A stretch of 24,730 nucleotides of DNA, from positions 1 through 24,730 of the forward strand of contig CAYWKS010000040.1 of the NCBI GenBank assembly GCA_964458935.1. Reading direction: 5' to 3'. Shown piece after piece: positions 15,601 through 22,989 of this stretch. The position numbers were made by a program, and so were the translations under genes. This stretch comes from CAYWKS01 sp964458935. GTDB lineage: Bacteria > Planctomycetota > Phycisphaerae > Phycisphaerales > Zrk34. Each line of letters starts with the position of its first letter. The first letter of the stretch is position 1. Below the pieces are notes generated by a model. The model saw only the letters and a program-made list of their open reading frames with translations, was not told the origin of the DNA and did no database searches.

Positions 15601-17013
15601 ATGACACCCAAGCAGCTCATCGCCATGATCGGCCGGCAGAACATCGAGTACGTCGACCTGCGGTTCATGGACTTCCCCGGGTCGTGGCAGCACAAGGTCT
15701 ACGCCGCCGACCAGATCACCGAGTCCACCTTCCGCGCAGGCGTGGGGTTCGACGGATCGTGCGTCCGCGGCTGGGAGCAGATCAACGAGGCGGACATGCT
15801 GCTCGTGCCGGTGGCGGCGACGGCGCAGGTCGATCCGTTCTACGATCGACCCACGCTCGCGATCATCTGCGATGTAAAGGACCCGGTGACGAAGAAGGAG
15901 TTCAGCCGCGATCCGCGATCCGTCGCCCGCAAGGCCGAACGCTACCTCAAGCAGTCGAAGGTCGCCGACCGGGCGATGTTCACCCCCGAGATCGAGTTCT
16001 TCGTCTTCGACCACGTCCGCTACGACCAGTCGATCAACCGCAGCGGCTACAGCGTGGACTCGGTGGAAGGTCAATGGCGGCGCGGCCATGATGACCCGAC
16101 CAACCTCGGCAACCAGATCCGCATCAACGAGGGGCTGTTCCCCTCGCCGCCCATCGACACGCTCAGCGACCTCCGCAGCGAGATGACCGACGTGATGCGG
16201 CAGATGGACATCCCCGTCGAGAGCCACCACCACGAGGTCGCCACGGGGGGGCAGTGCGAGATCGACCTGAACCACCTGCCGCTGGTGGCGATGGCCGATA
16301 CCGCGATGCTGTACAAGTACGTGGTGAAGAACGTCGCCGCGCGGCACGGCAAGGTCGCGACCTTCATGCCCAAGCCGCTGTTCGGTGACAACGGCTCGGG
16401 GATGCACACGCACCTGTCCCTATGGAAGCAGGGCAAGCCGGTGCTGCCCGGACGCCACTACGCGGGGCTGTCGCAGCTCGGCCTGTACGCGATCGGCGGC
16501 ATCCTCCGCCACGCCCCGGCGCTGCTGGCGTTCACCAACCCCACGACCAACAGCTTCAAGCGGCTCGTGCCCGGCTACGAGGCGCCGGTCAACCTGATCT
16601 ACAGCTCCCGCAACCGCTGGGCCGCGATCCGCATCCCCACCTACTCGGCCGACCCGGCCAGCCGTCAACTGGAGATCCGTTTCCCCGATCCGTCGGCGAA
16701 CCCCTACCTCGCCTTCAGCGCGATCCTCATGGCGGCGATCGACGGCATCAGGAACAAGATCGACCCCGGCGACCCGATCGACCGTGACCTCGACCAGGTC
16801 GACATCGAGGAGCGCGAGCAGTTGGCCACAGCGCCGCACGACCTGGCCGAGGCCCTCCGCGCCCTCGAAGCCGACCACGACTTCCTGCTCGCCGGCGACG
16901 TGTTCAACAAGGACCTGATCCACTACTGGATCCAGTACAAGCAGGAAGAGGAGTTCGAGCAGCTCCGCCAGCGGCCGCACCCCTGGGAGTTCTGCGCGTA
17001 CTTCGATTGTTGA
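15601..17013 (+). CDS. glnA: Type I glutamine synthetase
   Basis: A 470-residue cytoplasmic dodecameric-type GSI that makes glutamine from glutamate, ammonia and ATP. It aligns end to end with E. coli GlnA: YVDLRFMDFPGSWQHK near the N-terminus, VGFDGSCVRGWEQINEADM (the Asp loop), FTPEIEFFVFDHVRYD with metal-binding Glu residues, SHHHEVATGGQCEIDL, FMPKPLFGDNGSGMHTHLS, FTNPTTNSFKRLVPGYEAPV, RNRWAAIRIPTY and EIRFPDPSANPYLAFSA. In the adenylylation loop the E. coli sequence NLYDLPPEE aligns without gaps to DLDQVDIEE, so Tyr397 is replaced by Asp398. This enzyme therefore cannot be controlled by GlnE-type adenylylation at that site. The ATG at 15601 matches the family start; the open frame upstream is antisense to gmhA. 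The gene converges on marR across an inverted repeat. Confidence 0.96.
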   Translation: MTPKQLIAMIGRQNIEYVDLRFMDFPGSWQHKVYAADQITESTFRAGVGFDGSCVRGWEQINEADMLLVPVAATAQVDPFYDRPTLAIICDVKDPVTKKEFSRDPRSVARKAERYLKQSKVADRAMFTPEIEFFVFDHVRYDQSINRSGYSVDSVEGQWRRGHDDPTNLGNQIRINEGLFPSPPIDTLSDLRSEMTDVMRQMDIPVESHHHEVATGGQCEIDLNHLPLVAMADTAMLYKYVVKNVAARHGKVATFMPKPLFGDNGSGMHTHLSLWKQGKPVLPGRHYAGLSQLGLYAIGGILRHAPALLAFTNPTTNSFKRLVPGYEAPVNLIYSSRNRWAAIRIPTYSADPASRQLEIRFPDPSANPYLAFSAILMAAIDGIRNKIDPGDPIDRDLDQVDIEEREQLATAPHDLAEALRALEADHDFLLAGDVFNKDLIHYWIQYKQEEEFEQLRQRPHPWEFCAYFDC

Positions 17014-17014
17014 G

Positions 17015-17052
17015 GCCGCCCGTCCGACCGTTCACGCCTTGCGGACGGCGGC
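17015..17052. terminator. Bidirectional terminator between glnA and marR
   Basis: Inverted repeat: GCCGCCCGTCCG (17015-17026) pairs with CGGACGGCGGC (17042-17052) with one bulged base. It starts just after the glnA stop and covers the last codons of the converging marR gene. The loop is 15 bases and no T-run is present on either side. Shared termination of two converging genes is inferred from the position. Confidence 0.5.
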
Positions 17053-17496
17053 GTGAGCCTCGGCCAGTTGGTGCTTGAGCTGGGACCACTGCCGGTCACC
17101 GATGGACTGGATGAAGCGCTGCTGGGCCTGTTGCCACAGGGGCACGGCGTCGGCGATGGCTTCGCGACCCGTGTCGGTGAGGGTCAACAGGCGGCGGCGG
17201 CGATCTTCGCTGCAACCGGTGTGTGTGAGCAGCCCGGCCCGCTCCAGCGGCTGGGTGTTGCGGGCGAGCGTCGTTCGATCCATGGCCAACTCGCTGGCCA
17301 GCGTCGAGGGCGAGACCGGCTCATACGCCGCGACCGCGAGCAGCACCACGAGCTGGGTCGACCGCAGGCCCGTCGGCGCCAGCGTCTGATCGTACAGTTG
17401 AGTCACGGCGCGGCTGGCGGTTCGGAAATGCTGACAGGCACACGCCCCCAACGCGGTCAACGCCTGCTCCTGACTGGGCACATCCAAATTGGCCAT
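17032..17496 (-). CDS. MarR-family transcriptional regulator
   Basis: A 154-residue dimeric winged-helix repressor. After the N-terminal helix with GACACQHFRTASRAVTQLYD (18-36), APTGLRSTQLVVLLAV (40-55) leads into the DNA-binding domain: SPSTLASELAMDRTTLARNT (62-81) is the recognition helix region and DRRRRLLTLTDTG (98-110) is the wing. The family's usual pattern and length are intact. Cys19 and Cys21 near the ligand/dimer region and Cys95 beside the wing could sense oxidation, as in OhrR-type MarR proteins; this is inference. The start ATG at 17496 has GGAGC upstream. It is divergent from xylB with 114 bases between the start codons, so xylB and marR itself are the expected targets. It converges on glnA. 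Confidence 0.92.
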   Translation of the reverse strand: MANLDVPSQEQALTALGACACQHFRTASRAVTQLYDQTLAPTGLRSTQLVVLLAVAAYEPVSPSTLASELAMDRTTLARNTQPLERAGLLTHTGCSEDRRRRLLTLTDTGREAIADAVPLWQQAQQRFIQSIGDRQWSQLKHQLAEAHAAVRKA

Positions 17497-17506
17497 GACG
17501 CTCCAT

Positions 17507-17527
17507 CAACCAGGAGGTTGCATAATA
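17507..17527 (-). promoter_or_regulatory. marR promoter -10 with overlapping palindromic operator candidate
   Basis: On the minus strand TATTAT (17522-17527) is a good -10 for marR. Directly downstream, over the predicted transcription start, lies the inverted repeat CAACC-TCCT-GGTTG (17507-17520). A palindrome at the start of transcription of a MarR gene is a typical autorepressor site. It also lies between marR and the divergent xylB. Seen: the two motifs. Inferred: operator function. Confidence 0.45.
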
Positions 17528-17610
17528 CCACACTTGGCTTCGCTGCGGCTTGCCCTTTGCCGCGTCGACCTTACCCTTGCATGCGGGATGCGTGCGGCGG
17601 AGTCATCGGC

Positions 17611-19155
17611 ATGTCGAACCTGCTCGGCCTGGACATCGGAACCTCCGGCACGAAAGCGCTGATCTGCGACGGCACGGGCGCCGTGCTTGCAACGGCAACG
17701 GCCGCCCACCCCGCGCCGACCGGCGGGGGGCCCGGCTGGAGCGAGCAGGACCCGCTCGACTGGTGGGCCGCGGTCGGCGACGCCGTGCAGGACGTCCTCG
17801 CCAGGGCCGCCATCAAGGGCGCCTCGATCACAGGCATCGGTCTCAGCGGTCAGATGCACGGGCTGATCTGCCTCGCAGACGATGGGCCGGACGCCGCGCA
17901 GCCGCTGCGACGCGCCCTGCTCTGGAACGATCAGCGAACCGTCGAGCAGTGCGGCGAGTTGGAGGAGGCCGCCGGCGGCCGCGGCAAGCTCATCGACATG
18001 ACCGGCAACCCGGCGACGACCGGCTTCACCGCGCCCAAGGTCCTCTGGGTCCGCCGGCACGAACCGCGGGTCTTCGAGCGGACCCGGCACGTGCTCTTGC
18101 CCAAGGACTACATCCGCTTTCGACTGACCGGCGAATTCGCAACGGACGTGGGTGACGCGTCGGGCACGAGCCTGTTCGACGTCCGCCGCCGCCGATGGAA
18201 CCGGCAACTCCTGGACCGGCTGGGCCTCGATGCGGCGTGGCTGCCCGCCTGTTACGAGAGCCACGAGGTCAGCGGCGAGCTGACGAAGGCGGCGGCGGAC
18301 CGGCTCGGCCTCGCGGCCGGCACCCCCGTCGTCGGTGGATCGGGCGATCAGCCCGCCGGGGCGGTCGGCAACGGCATCGTCGCAGCCGGGATCGTCAGCG
18401 CCACGCTCGGCACCAGTGGTGTCGTCTTCGCCCACAGCGACGAACCGGCCCATGACCCCCGCGGGCGGGTGCACACCATGTGCGCCGCGGTGGCCGGTAA
18501 GTGGTGCGTGTTCGGGTGCATGCTCTCGGCCGGCGGATCGTTTCAGTGGTTTCGCAACACGCTCGGCCAACCGCACGCCCAGGCCGCCCGGCGAAAGGGC
18601 GTCGACCCCTACACCCTCCTGGTCGACGAGGCGGCCGCCGCGCCGCGCGGGTCGAACGGCGTCATCTTCCTGCCCTATCTCTCCGGTGAACGCTGCCCGC
18701 ACGCCGACCCGGACGCCCGTGGCGGGTGGGTCGGGCTGACCAGCCGTACCACCCGCGCCGACATGATCCGCGCGCTGCTGGAAGGGGTCACCTACGGCAT
18801 GGCCGACACCCTGGCCGTCATCGACCGCATGGGCATCCCGATCCGGATCGTGCGTCTGTCCGGCGGGGGGGCACGCAGCCCGTTCTGGCGGCAGCTTCAG
18901 ACGGACGTTTACAATCGTCCCACGGCGATGGTCAACAGCGAGGAAGGGCCGGCCTACGGCGCGGCGATCCTCGCCGGCGTCGGAACGGGCGTGTGGGCCG
19001 GCGTACCCGAAGCCTGCGACGCGGTCATCGACCAGACCGAACGCCGCGAGCCCCAGACCGACGCGGCCAGGTTCTACCGCAAGGGCCACCGCCAGTACCG
19101 CCGCCTCTACCCCGCGCTCAAGGACGAGTTCCCGCGCATCGCTTCGCTGCATTGA
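17611..19155 (+). CDS. xylB: Xylulokinase
   Basis: A 514-residue FGGY-family sugar kinase that phosphorylates D-xylulose with ATP, feeding the pentose phosphate pathway. The start at 17611 is chosen because MSNLLGLDIGTSGTKALICD is the canonical N-terminal phosphate-1 loop and GGAG lies 8 bases upstream; an in-frame ATG at 17581 would add 10 residues. GLSGQMHGLI (77-86) is the xylulokinase-specific substrate motif, LLWNDQRT (103-110) follows, and VVGGSGDQPAGAVGNG (240-255) carries the catalytic Asp246. ATLGTSGVVF and LSGGGARSPFWRQLQTDV form the ATP-side signatures. The length is typical. Xylose isomerase is not in the window. It is divergent from marR, followed by corA after 16 bases. Confidence 0.96.
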   Translation: MSNLLGLDIGTSGTKALICDGTGAVLATATAAHPAPTGGGPGWSEQDPLDWWAAVGDAVQDVLARAAIKGASITGIGLSGQMHGLICLADDGPDAAQPLRRALLWNDQRTVEQCGELEEAAGGRGKLIDMTGNPATTGFTAPKVLWVRRHEPRVFERTRHVLLPKDYIRFRLTGEFATDVGDASGTSLFDVRRRRWNRQLLDRLGLDAAWLPACYESHEVSGELTKAAADRLGLAAGTPVVGGSGDQPAGAVGNGIVAAGIVSATLGTSGVVFAHSDEPAHDPRGRVHTMCAAVAGKWCVFGCMLSAGGSFQWFRNTLGQPHAQAARRKGVDPYTLLVDEAAAAPRGSNGVIFLPYLSGERCPHADPDARGGWVGLTSRTTRADMIRALLEGVTYGMADTLAVIDRMGIPIRIVRLSGGGARSPFWRQLQTDVYNRPTAMVNSEEGPAYGAAILAGVGTGVWAGVPEACDAVIDQTERREPQTDAARFYRKGHRQYRRLYPALKDEFPRIASLH

Positions 19156-19171
19156 CCGAGGTGCACACCCC

Positions 19172-20371
19172 ATGACCAACAGCCCCGAGACATCAGGCAA
19201 GCCGACACCCCGCACGATCGACCGGACCGTGCGCCGCGCGGCGCGGATGGGACGATTGCTGTTCACGCCGCTCCGCCTGACCAGCGTGCTCCTGCCGCGG
19301 AAGACCGACCGCCGCGAAGCCCCCGGCGCACCGCCGGGCATCGAGCAACGGACCGACCTTGATCGCCGGCCCGAGCCGGGCGCCGTGACCGTGCGATGCA
19401 TCGACTATGGGCCTGACGTGTTCGACGATCGCCCGGTCGAACTCGACGGCCTTGAGGCGCTGCTTGACGAGCCGCCGGTCGCGCCCGGCCGCAGCGTTCG
19501 CTGGATCAACGTCGACGGGCTCAACGCCTACGTCGTGCGGCAGTTCATGCAGGAGTTCGGCCTGCACACCCTCGCCGCGGAAGACGTGCTCAATACGCCC
19601 CAGAGGCCCAAGCTGGAAGCCTACGACAATCATCTGTTCGTGGTGGGGCGGATGATCATGGTCCGCGACGACGCCCTGCACGTGGAGCAGGTCAGCTTCT
19701 TCCTCATGGACGGGCTGCTGCTGACGTTCCAGGAGACCGCCGGCGACGTGTGGGAGCCGGTCCGCCAGCGGGTGCGTTCGGGCATCCGCCGCATCCGCCG
19801 CGCCGGCCCGGACTACCTGCTCTACGCGCTGCTCGACGCTTTGGTCGACCACGGGTTCCCGCTGCTCGAAGCGTACGGCGACGAGCTGGAGTCGATGGAA
19901 TCGCCGGTGATGATGCAGCCGGAACCGGCCCAGCTTCGCCGCATCCACCGCGTGAAACGCGAGCTGGCGCTGCTGCGCCGCGTGTTCTGGCCGACGCGCG
20001 ACTTGCTCGACACCCTCTACCGCGGCGACGATCCCCGCATCGCCGACGAGACCCGCACCTTCTGTCGCGACGTCTACGACCACGCCGTCCAGCTCATGGA
20101 CATCGTGGAGACCTACCGCGAGATGGCCACCGGGCTCAGCGACCTGTACATGAGCGCCGTCGGCAATCGCATGAACGAGGTCATGAAGACGCTCACCATC
20201 CTCGCCAGCCTCTTCATCCCGCTGTCATTTCTCGCGGGCATCTTCGGCATGAACTTCGAGCACATGCCCGAGCTCGCTGTGGGTTGGATGTATCCCTGGG
20301 GCTTCTGGGCCATCAGCGCCACGATCGTGATCGGGCTGCTGATCTACTTTCACCGGAAGCGCTGGCTATGA
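19172..20371 (+). CDS. corA: CorA-family magnesium/cobalt transporter
   Basis: A 399-residue inner-membrane channel for Mg2+ (and Co2+), pentameric in the family. The first 70 residues are basic and low complexity, an extension beyond the usual start. The cytoplasmic domain runs from about 72 to 330 (RWINVDGLNAYVVRQFMQEFGLHTLAAEDVLN contains the conserved start of the domain), followed by the long stalk helix. Membrane helix 1 (about 338-358, ILASLFIPLSFLAGIFG) ends in the signature GMN at 359-361, followed by FEHMPEL, and helix 2 spans about 373-393. The C-terminus RKRWL is basic, as in CorA. GAGGTG precedes the ATG. Its stop overlaps the ATG of the following ABC ATPase (ATGA), showing translational coupling. 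Confidence 0.96.
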   Translation: MTNSPETSGKPTPRTIDRTVRRAARMGRLLFTPLRLTSVLLPRKTDRREAPGAPPGIEQRTDLDRRPEPGAVTVRCIDYGPDVFDDRPVELDGLEALLDEPPVAPGRSVRWINVDGLNAYVVRQFMQEFGLHTLAAEDVLNTPQRPKLEAYDNHLFVVGRMIMVRDDALHVEQVSFFLMDGLLLTFQETAGDVWEPVRQRVRSGIRRIRRAGPDYLLYALLDALVDHGFPLLEAYGDELESMESPVMMQPEPAQLRRIHRVKRELALLRRVFWPTRDLLDTLYRGDDPRIADETRTFCRDVYDHAVQLMDIVETYREMATGLSDLYMSAVGNRMNEVMKTLTILASLFIPLSFLAGIFGMNFEHMPELAVGWMYPWGFWAISATIVIGLLIYFHRKRWL

Positions 20372-21195
20372 CCCCGGCGGTGCAGATGCAAGGCGTCAGC
20401 CTCCATCGCGACGGCCGGCGCATCCTCGACGGCGTCAACTGGTCGCTGCCGCGGGGCGCGGTCGCCGCCGTCCTCGGGCCCAACGGGTCGGGCAAGACCA
20501 CGCTCATGCGCGTCATCTGCGGGTACGAGTGGCCGACCACCGGGTCGGTCCGCGTGCTCGGCGAAACGCTCGGTCACACCGACGTCCGCCGGCTCCGCCA
20601 ACGCGTCCAGATCGTCAACCCCGCGGCCCGCTTCGGCGTCGACGGCTCGCTCAAGGCCCGCGACGTCGTGGCGACCGGGTTCTTCGGGTCGCTGGCGCTG
20701 TACGAGACTCCCGACGCCGAGCAGCGCGACCGGGCCGCCGCCCTGCTCGACGCCGTCGGGCTCGACGGGCACGGGGATCAGCGGTTCGGCCTGCTCAGCA
20801 CCGGTGAGCAGCGCCGCTGCCTGCTCGCCCGCGCCATGGTCCGCATCCCCGAACTGCTCATCCTCGACGAGCCGACGGCCGGGCTCGACGTCAACGGCCG
20901 TGAGCACCTGCTCGCCACGATCGATCAGTTGCACCGCATGCCCGGCGGGCCGACCGTCATCACCGTGACGCATCATGTCGAGGAGGTCAGCCCCGCCACC
21001 GCGCAGGTGCTGCTGCTCAAGGCCGGCCGCATCGACGCCTGCGGTCCGCCCGACCGGGTCCTCAACCCCGAACGCCTCAGCCGACTGTTCGACACCCGCG
21101 TCTATGTGCAGAAGCGCAGCGGCCGCTTCTGGCTCGAAGTCCTCCCCGAGGCCTGGCTGGAACTGCTCAGGACACGCGGCCGCGATTCCGATTGA
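20368..21195 (+). CDS. ABC transporter ATP-binding protein, ModF/YlmA type
   Basis: A 275-residue cytoplasmic ATPase. Walker A is GPNGSGKT (37-44), the ABC signature LSTGEQRRCLLARAM (143-157), Walker B LLILDEPTAGLD (163-174), and the switch His lies in TVTHHVEEV (199-207). The signature STGEQ, the preceding GFFGSLALYETPDAEQRDRA and the THHVEEV ending are characteristic of the COG1119 (ModF/YlmA) group. That group is named for molybdate transport, but many members have no known partner. The start is fixed by the 4-base overlap with the corA stop; the longer frame to 19750 is a shadow of corA. No permease or binding protein is encoded nearby. It could energise an unlinked permease or act as a soluble ABC protein. 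Confidence 0.92.
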   Translation: MTPAVQMQGVSLHRDGRRILDGVNWSLPRGAVAAVLGPNGSGKTTLMRVICGYEWPTTGSVRVLGETLGHTDVRRLRQRVQIVNPAARFGVDGSLKARDVVATGFFGSLALYETPDAEQRDRAAALLDAVGLDGHGDQRFGLLSTGEQRRCLLARAMVRIPELLILDEPTAGLDVNGREHLLATIDQLHRMPGGPTVITVTHHVEEVSPATAQVLLLKAGRIDACGPPDRVLNPERLSRLFDTRVYVQKRSGRFWLEVLPEAWLELLRTRGRDSD

Positions 21196-21220
21196 CGGAA
21201 CACGCCGGATGGCCTAATCT
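21192..21220 (+). promoter_or_regulatory. Strong sigma-70-like promoter of tRNA-Val
   Basis: TTGACG (21192-21197), 17-base spacer, TAATCT (21215-21220). Predicted start is near 21227, a few bases before the mature tRNA 5' end at 21232. The -35 box overlaps the stop codon of the ABC ATPase gene, so the tRNA has its own promoter embedded in the end of the preceding gene. Confidence 0.75.
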
Positions 21221-21231
21221 TTACCACCCGC

Positions 21232-21305
21232 GGGCGATTAGCTCAGCTGGCTAGAGCGCATGGTCGACATCCATGAGGTCACTGGTTCGAGTCCAGTATC
21301 GCCCA
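21232..21305 (+). tRNA. tRNA-Val (anticodon GAC)
   Basis: A complete 74-base cloverleaf. The acceptor stem GGGCGAT pairs with ATCGCCC (21298-21304), with discriminator A at 21305. The D arm is GCTC/GAGC, the anticodon stem CATGG/CCATG with loop TCGACAT (21264-21270), and the T arm ACTGG-TTCGAGT-CCAGT. Anticodon GAC is at 21266-21268. The base before the anticodon (position 33) is C instead of the nearly universal U. The 3' CCA is not encoded (ATTTCC follows), so CCA-adding enzyme is needed. All stems pair perfectly, so it is likely functional. Confidence 0.95.
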
Positions 21306-21325
21306 TTTCCCCTCGCATCTCACTG

Positions 21326-21357
21326 AAGGCGTCCCGCCGCGGGCGGGCTTACGCCTT
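21326..21357. terminator. Hairpin between tRNA-Val and the converging membrane gene
   Basis: AAGGCGT (21326-21332) pairs with ACGCCTT (21351-21357), and the inner CCCGCC (21333-21338) pairs with GGCGGG (21342-21347). This makes a 13-bp stem with a three-base bulge and a three-base loop. It overlaps the stop codon of the minus-strand gene and lies about 20 bases after the tRNA. It probably terminates both, although no long T-run is present. Confidence 0.55.
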
Positions 21358-22335
21358 GGCCTGCGCGGTGGTCGGTTCGGCCGGGCATGCCGCCGACTCC
21401 CGCTCGGCTCGGCGGGCTTCGACGTGCGCCTCGAGGTCGCGGACCTCCTCCTCGAGCTCATCGATCTCGCGCCGCCGCTTGTCGATCGCACCGCGGAGCA
21501 TCGCGATCCGCTTCTCCGCCACGCCCAGGCTCAACCGCTCCAGCACCCGCAACAACAGCAACGCCCGCACCAGCCGCAGCGCCAGCGCCCGAAGCCGGAA
21601 CGTCCGCGCGATCCCCGCCAGCTTCGACGCCTTGACGAACTGCGACAGCCGGAGCAACCGCAGCGCCCGCAGGAACGCGATCAGCGGGAACACCACGATC
21701 GCCACGTCGACCCAGTGACGCCGGGCGTAGTCCAGCTTGGCCCGGCTCGCCGCCAGCATCATCACCAGCTCCAGCGCGAACGCCAGCCAGATCACCCGCA
21801 GCGACACGTCCAGCCCGATCTGCAGGGCCCGGCTGCTCTCCACCTCCTTGCGGAAGACAAACTCCAACGCCAGCGCCGGGAGGATCATGATGGCTACGAC
21901 CATCATCGGCCCGCTCATCCGCTTCTCCACACGCCGCGCCATCGGCCGCCCGACCCGCGCCCACCCGATCAGCGGCAGCCAGACGATCCGCGGCTGCCGC
22001 GCCGGGCCCACGCCCAGCCGCAGCGGGGGGATCACCGCCGCCGTGAAAAGCGTCAGCAGCCGACCCCGCACCATGCCCCCGCGCTCAATCACAAACATCC
22101 GCAACAGCAGCTCGATCAGGAAGATCGGCCAGACCACCGCGATCAACAGGAAGCACACCCCGATCCACCGGTCCGGGATCGACTTGGCCGAAAGCTCCTC
22201 CGGCAACTGCGGCAGCGCCACCGCCAGCATCACGAGGAACACCATCGCCAGCCAGGCCATCGGCCTGACCAACGCCTCGTCCAGCTTCCGCCGCCATGTC
22301 CGCGTCCGCTCCGTGCCCGGCATGCCCGCCATCAT
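21349..22335 (-). CDS. Voltage-sensor-like (ion transport family) membrane protein, no visible pore
   Basis: A 328-residue membrane protein resembling the voltage-sensing half of ion channels. Helices are predicted at about 26-42, 57-81, 142-161, 174-196 and 208-222. They are followed by a long S4-like stretch (219-267, beginning FLRALRLLRLSQFVKASKL) with an Arg/Lys about every third residue. No selectivity-filter sequence (TVGYG-like) follows. Instead residues 272-313 form a charged coiled coil (KRRREIDELEEEVRDLEAHVEARR), like cytoplasmic domains of voltage-sensor-only proteins. The segment 57-110 resembles 180-230 (W..F..EL...R, then a P..LR turn), suggesting an internal duplication. The start is uncertain: ATG 22335 or 22323 are preferred; a longer frame to 22437 would overlap the VOC gene by 49 bases. 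It lies downstream of the VOC gene on the same strand. Confidence 0.72.
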   Translation of the reverse strand: MMAGMPGTERTRTWRRKLDEALVRPMAWLAMVFLVMLAVALPQLPEELSAKSIPDRWIGVCFLLIAVVWPIFLIELLLRMFVIERGGMVRGRLLTLFTAAVIPPLRLGVGPARQPRIVWLPLIGWARVGRPMARRVEKRMSGPMMVVAIMILPALALEFVFRKEVESSRALQIGLDVSLRVIWLAFALELVMMLAASRAKLDYARRHWVDVAIVVFPLIAFLRALRLLRLSQFVKASKLAGIARTFRLRALALRLVRALLLLRVLERLSLGVAEKRIAMLRGAIDKRRREIDELEEEVRDLEAHVEARRAERESAACPAEPTTAQAKA

Positions 22336-22388
22336 ACCGCGCCGGGCGCATCGCCCGCAGCGTCGCCCCCCGGCCGACACGCCGGCGG

Positions 22389-22775
22389 TCACACCATCGG
22401 CCGGGCACGGCGGCAGAGCTGGATCGGCAGGCCCCACGGGTCGCGGAGCATGACGAGGTGGTCATCGTCGGGGCCGCCGGCGATCTCCTCGAACACCGTG
22501 CAACCGGCCTCCACCAGCCGATCCCGGTCGCCCGCCGGGTCCTCGCTCGCAAACGCCACGTGCAACAGCAGCGGGTCCATCGTCGGGTAGTTCGGCACGT
22601 CGACCCGCGGGTTGTTGTAGATCTCGATCATGACCTGACCCGACGAGTCGGCCAGGAAATGCGCACGCGCCCCTTCCCCGTGCGCCCGCTTGATCTCGAA
22701 TCCCAGGTGCTTGACATACCACGCGGCCACGTCGGCCGGGTCCTCCACCGGATAAGCAATGTGTTCGATACGCAT
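22389..22775 (-). CDS. VOC (glyoxalase/dioxygenase superfamily) protein
   Basis: A 128-residue single-domain protein of the vicinal oxygen chelate superfamily. Two beta-alpha-beta-beta-beta modules are visible: IEHIAYPVEDPADVAAWYVKHLGFEI at the N-terminus and LHVAFASEDP with DPWGLPIQL in the second half. Candidate metal ligands are His5, Glu51 (MIEIYNN) and His72 (LLHVAF). The usual fourth ligand position holds Gln119 (IQL) instead of Glu, as in some glyoxalase I types. The specific reaction (glyoxalase, epimerase, dioxygenase or resistance) cannot be decided. The ATG at 22775 has AAGG upstream. The gene probably shares a transcript with the voltage-sensor-like gene 53 bases downstream. Confidence 0.88.
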   Translation of the reverse strand: MRIEHIAYPVEDPADVAAWYVKHLGFEIKRAHGEGARAHFLADSSGQVMIEIYNNPRVDVPNYPTMDPLLLHVAFASEDPAGDRDRLVEAGCTVFEEIAGGPDDDHLVMLRDPWGLPIQLCRRARPMV

Positions 22776-22932
22776 GCGGCGCCTTTCAACAAGTATTCCA
22801 ACTCAGGCCAGGTGAACGAGCGAGCATCCTACCCGCCGCCCCACCCCCATGCAGCGCCATCCGCACGCTGTGGTGGGGGGCAAGCGTCGCCGGTGGCCCC
22901 TGGTGCCCACAACGGGGGCCGACCAATGCACG

Positions 22933-22961
22933 CTGACAGTCGTTCCCTCGTGCGGTATTCT
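22933..22961 (+). promoter_or_regulatory. Near-consensus sigma-70 promoter of the SIR2-TPR gene
   Basis: CTGACA (22933-22938, five of six -35 bases), a 17-base spacer, and TATTCT (22956-22961, four of six -10 bases). Predicted start is near 22968, leaving a short leader of about 22 bases with GGGGGA (22978-22983) as Shine-Dalgarno, 6 bases before the ATG at 22990. The promoter suggests constitutive, house-type expression. Confidence 0.7.
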
Positions 22962-22989
22962 TGATGAACCAAATGTTGGGGGATTCGTC

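Noticed and set aside
21232..21305. tRNA-Val as attachment site of an integrated island
   Set aside because: No integrase, no partial tRNA copy downstream in the window, and the two genes directly after it have native-like high GC.
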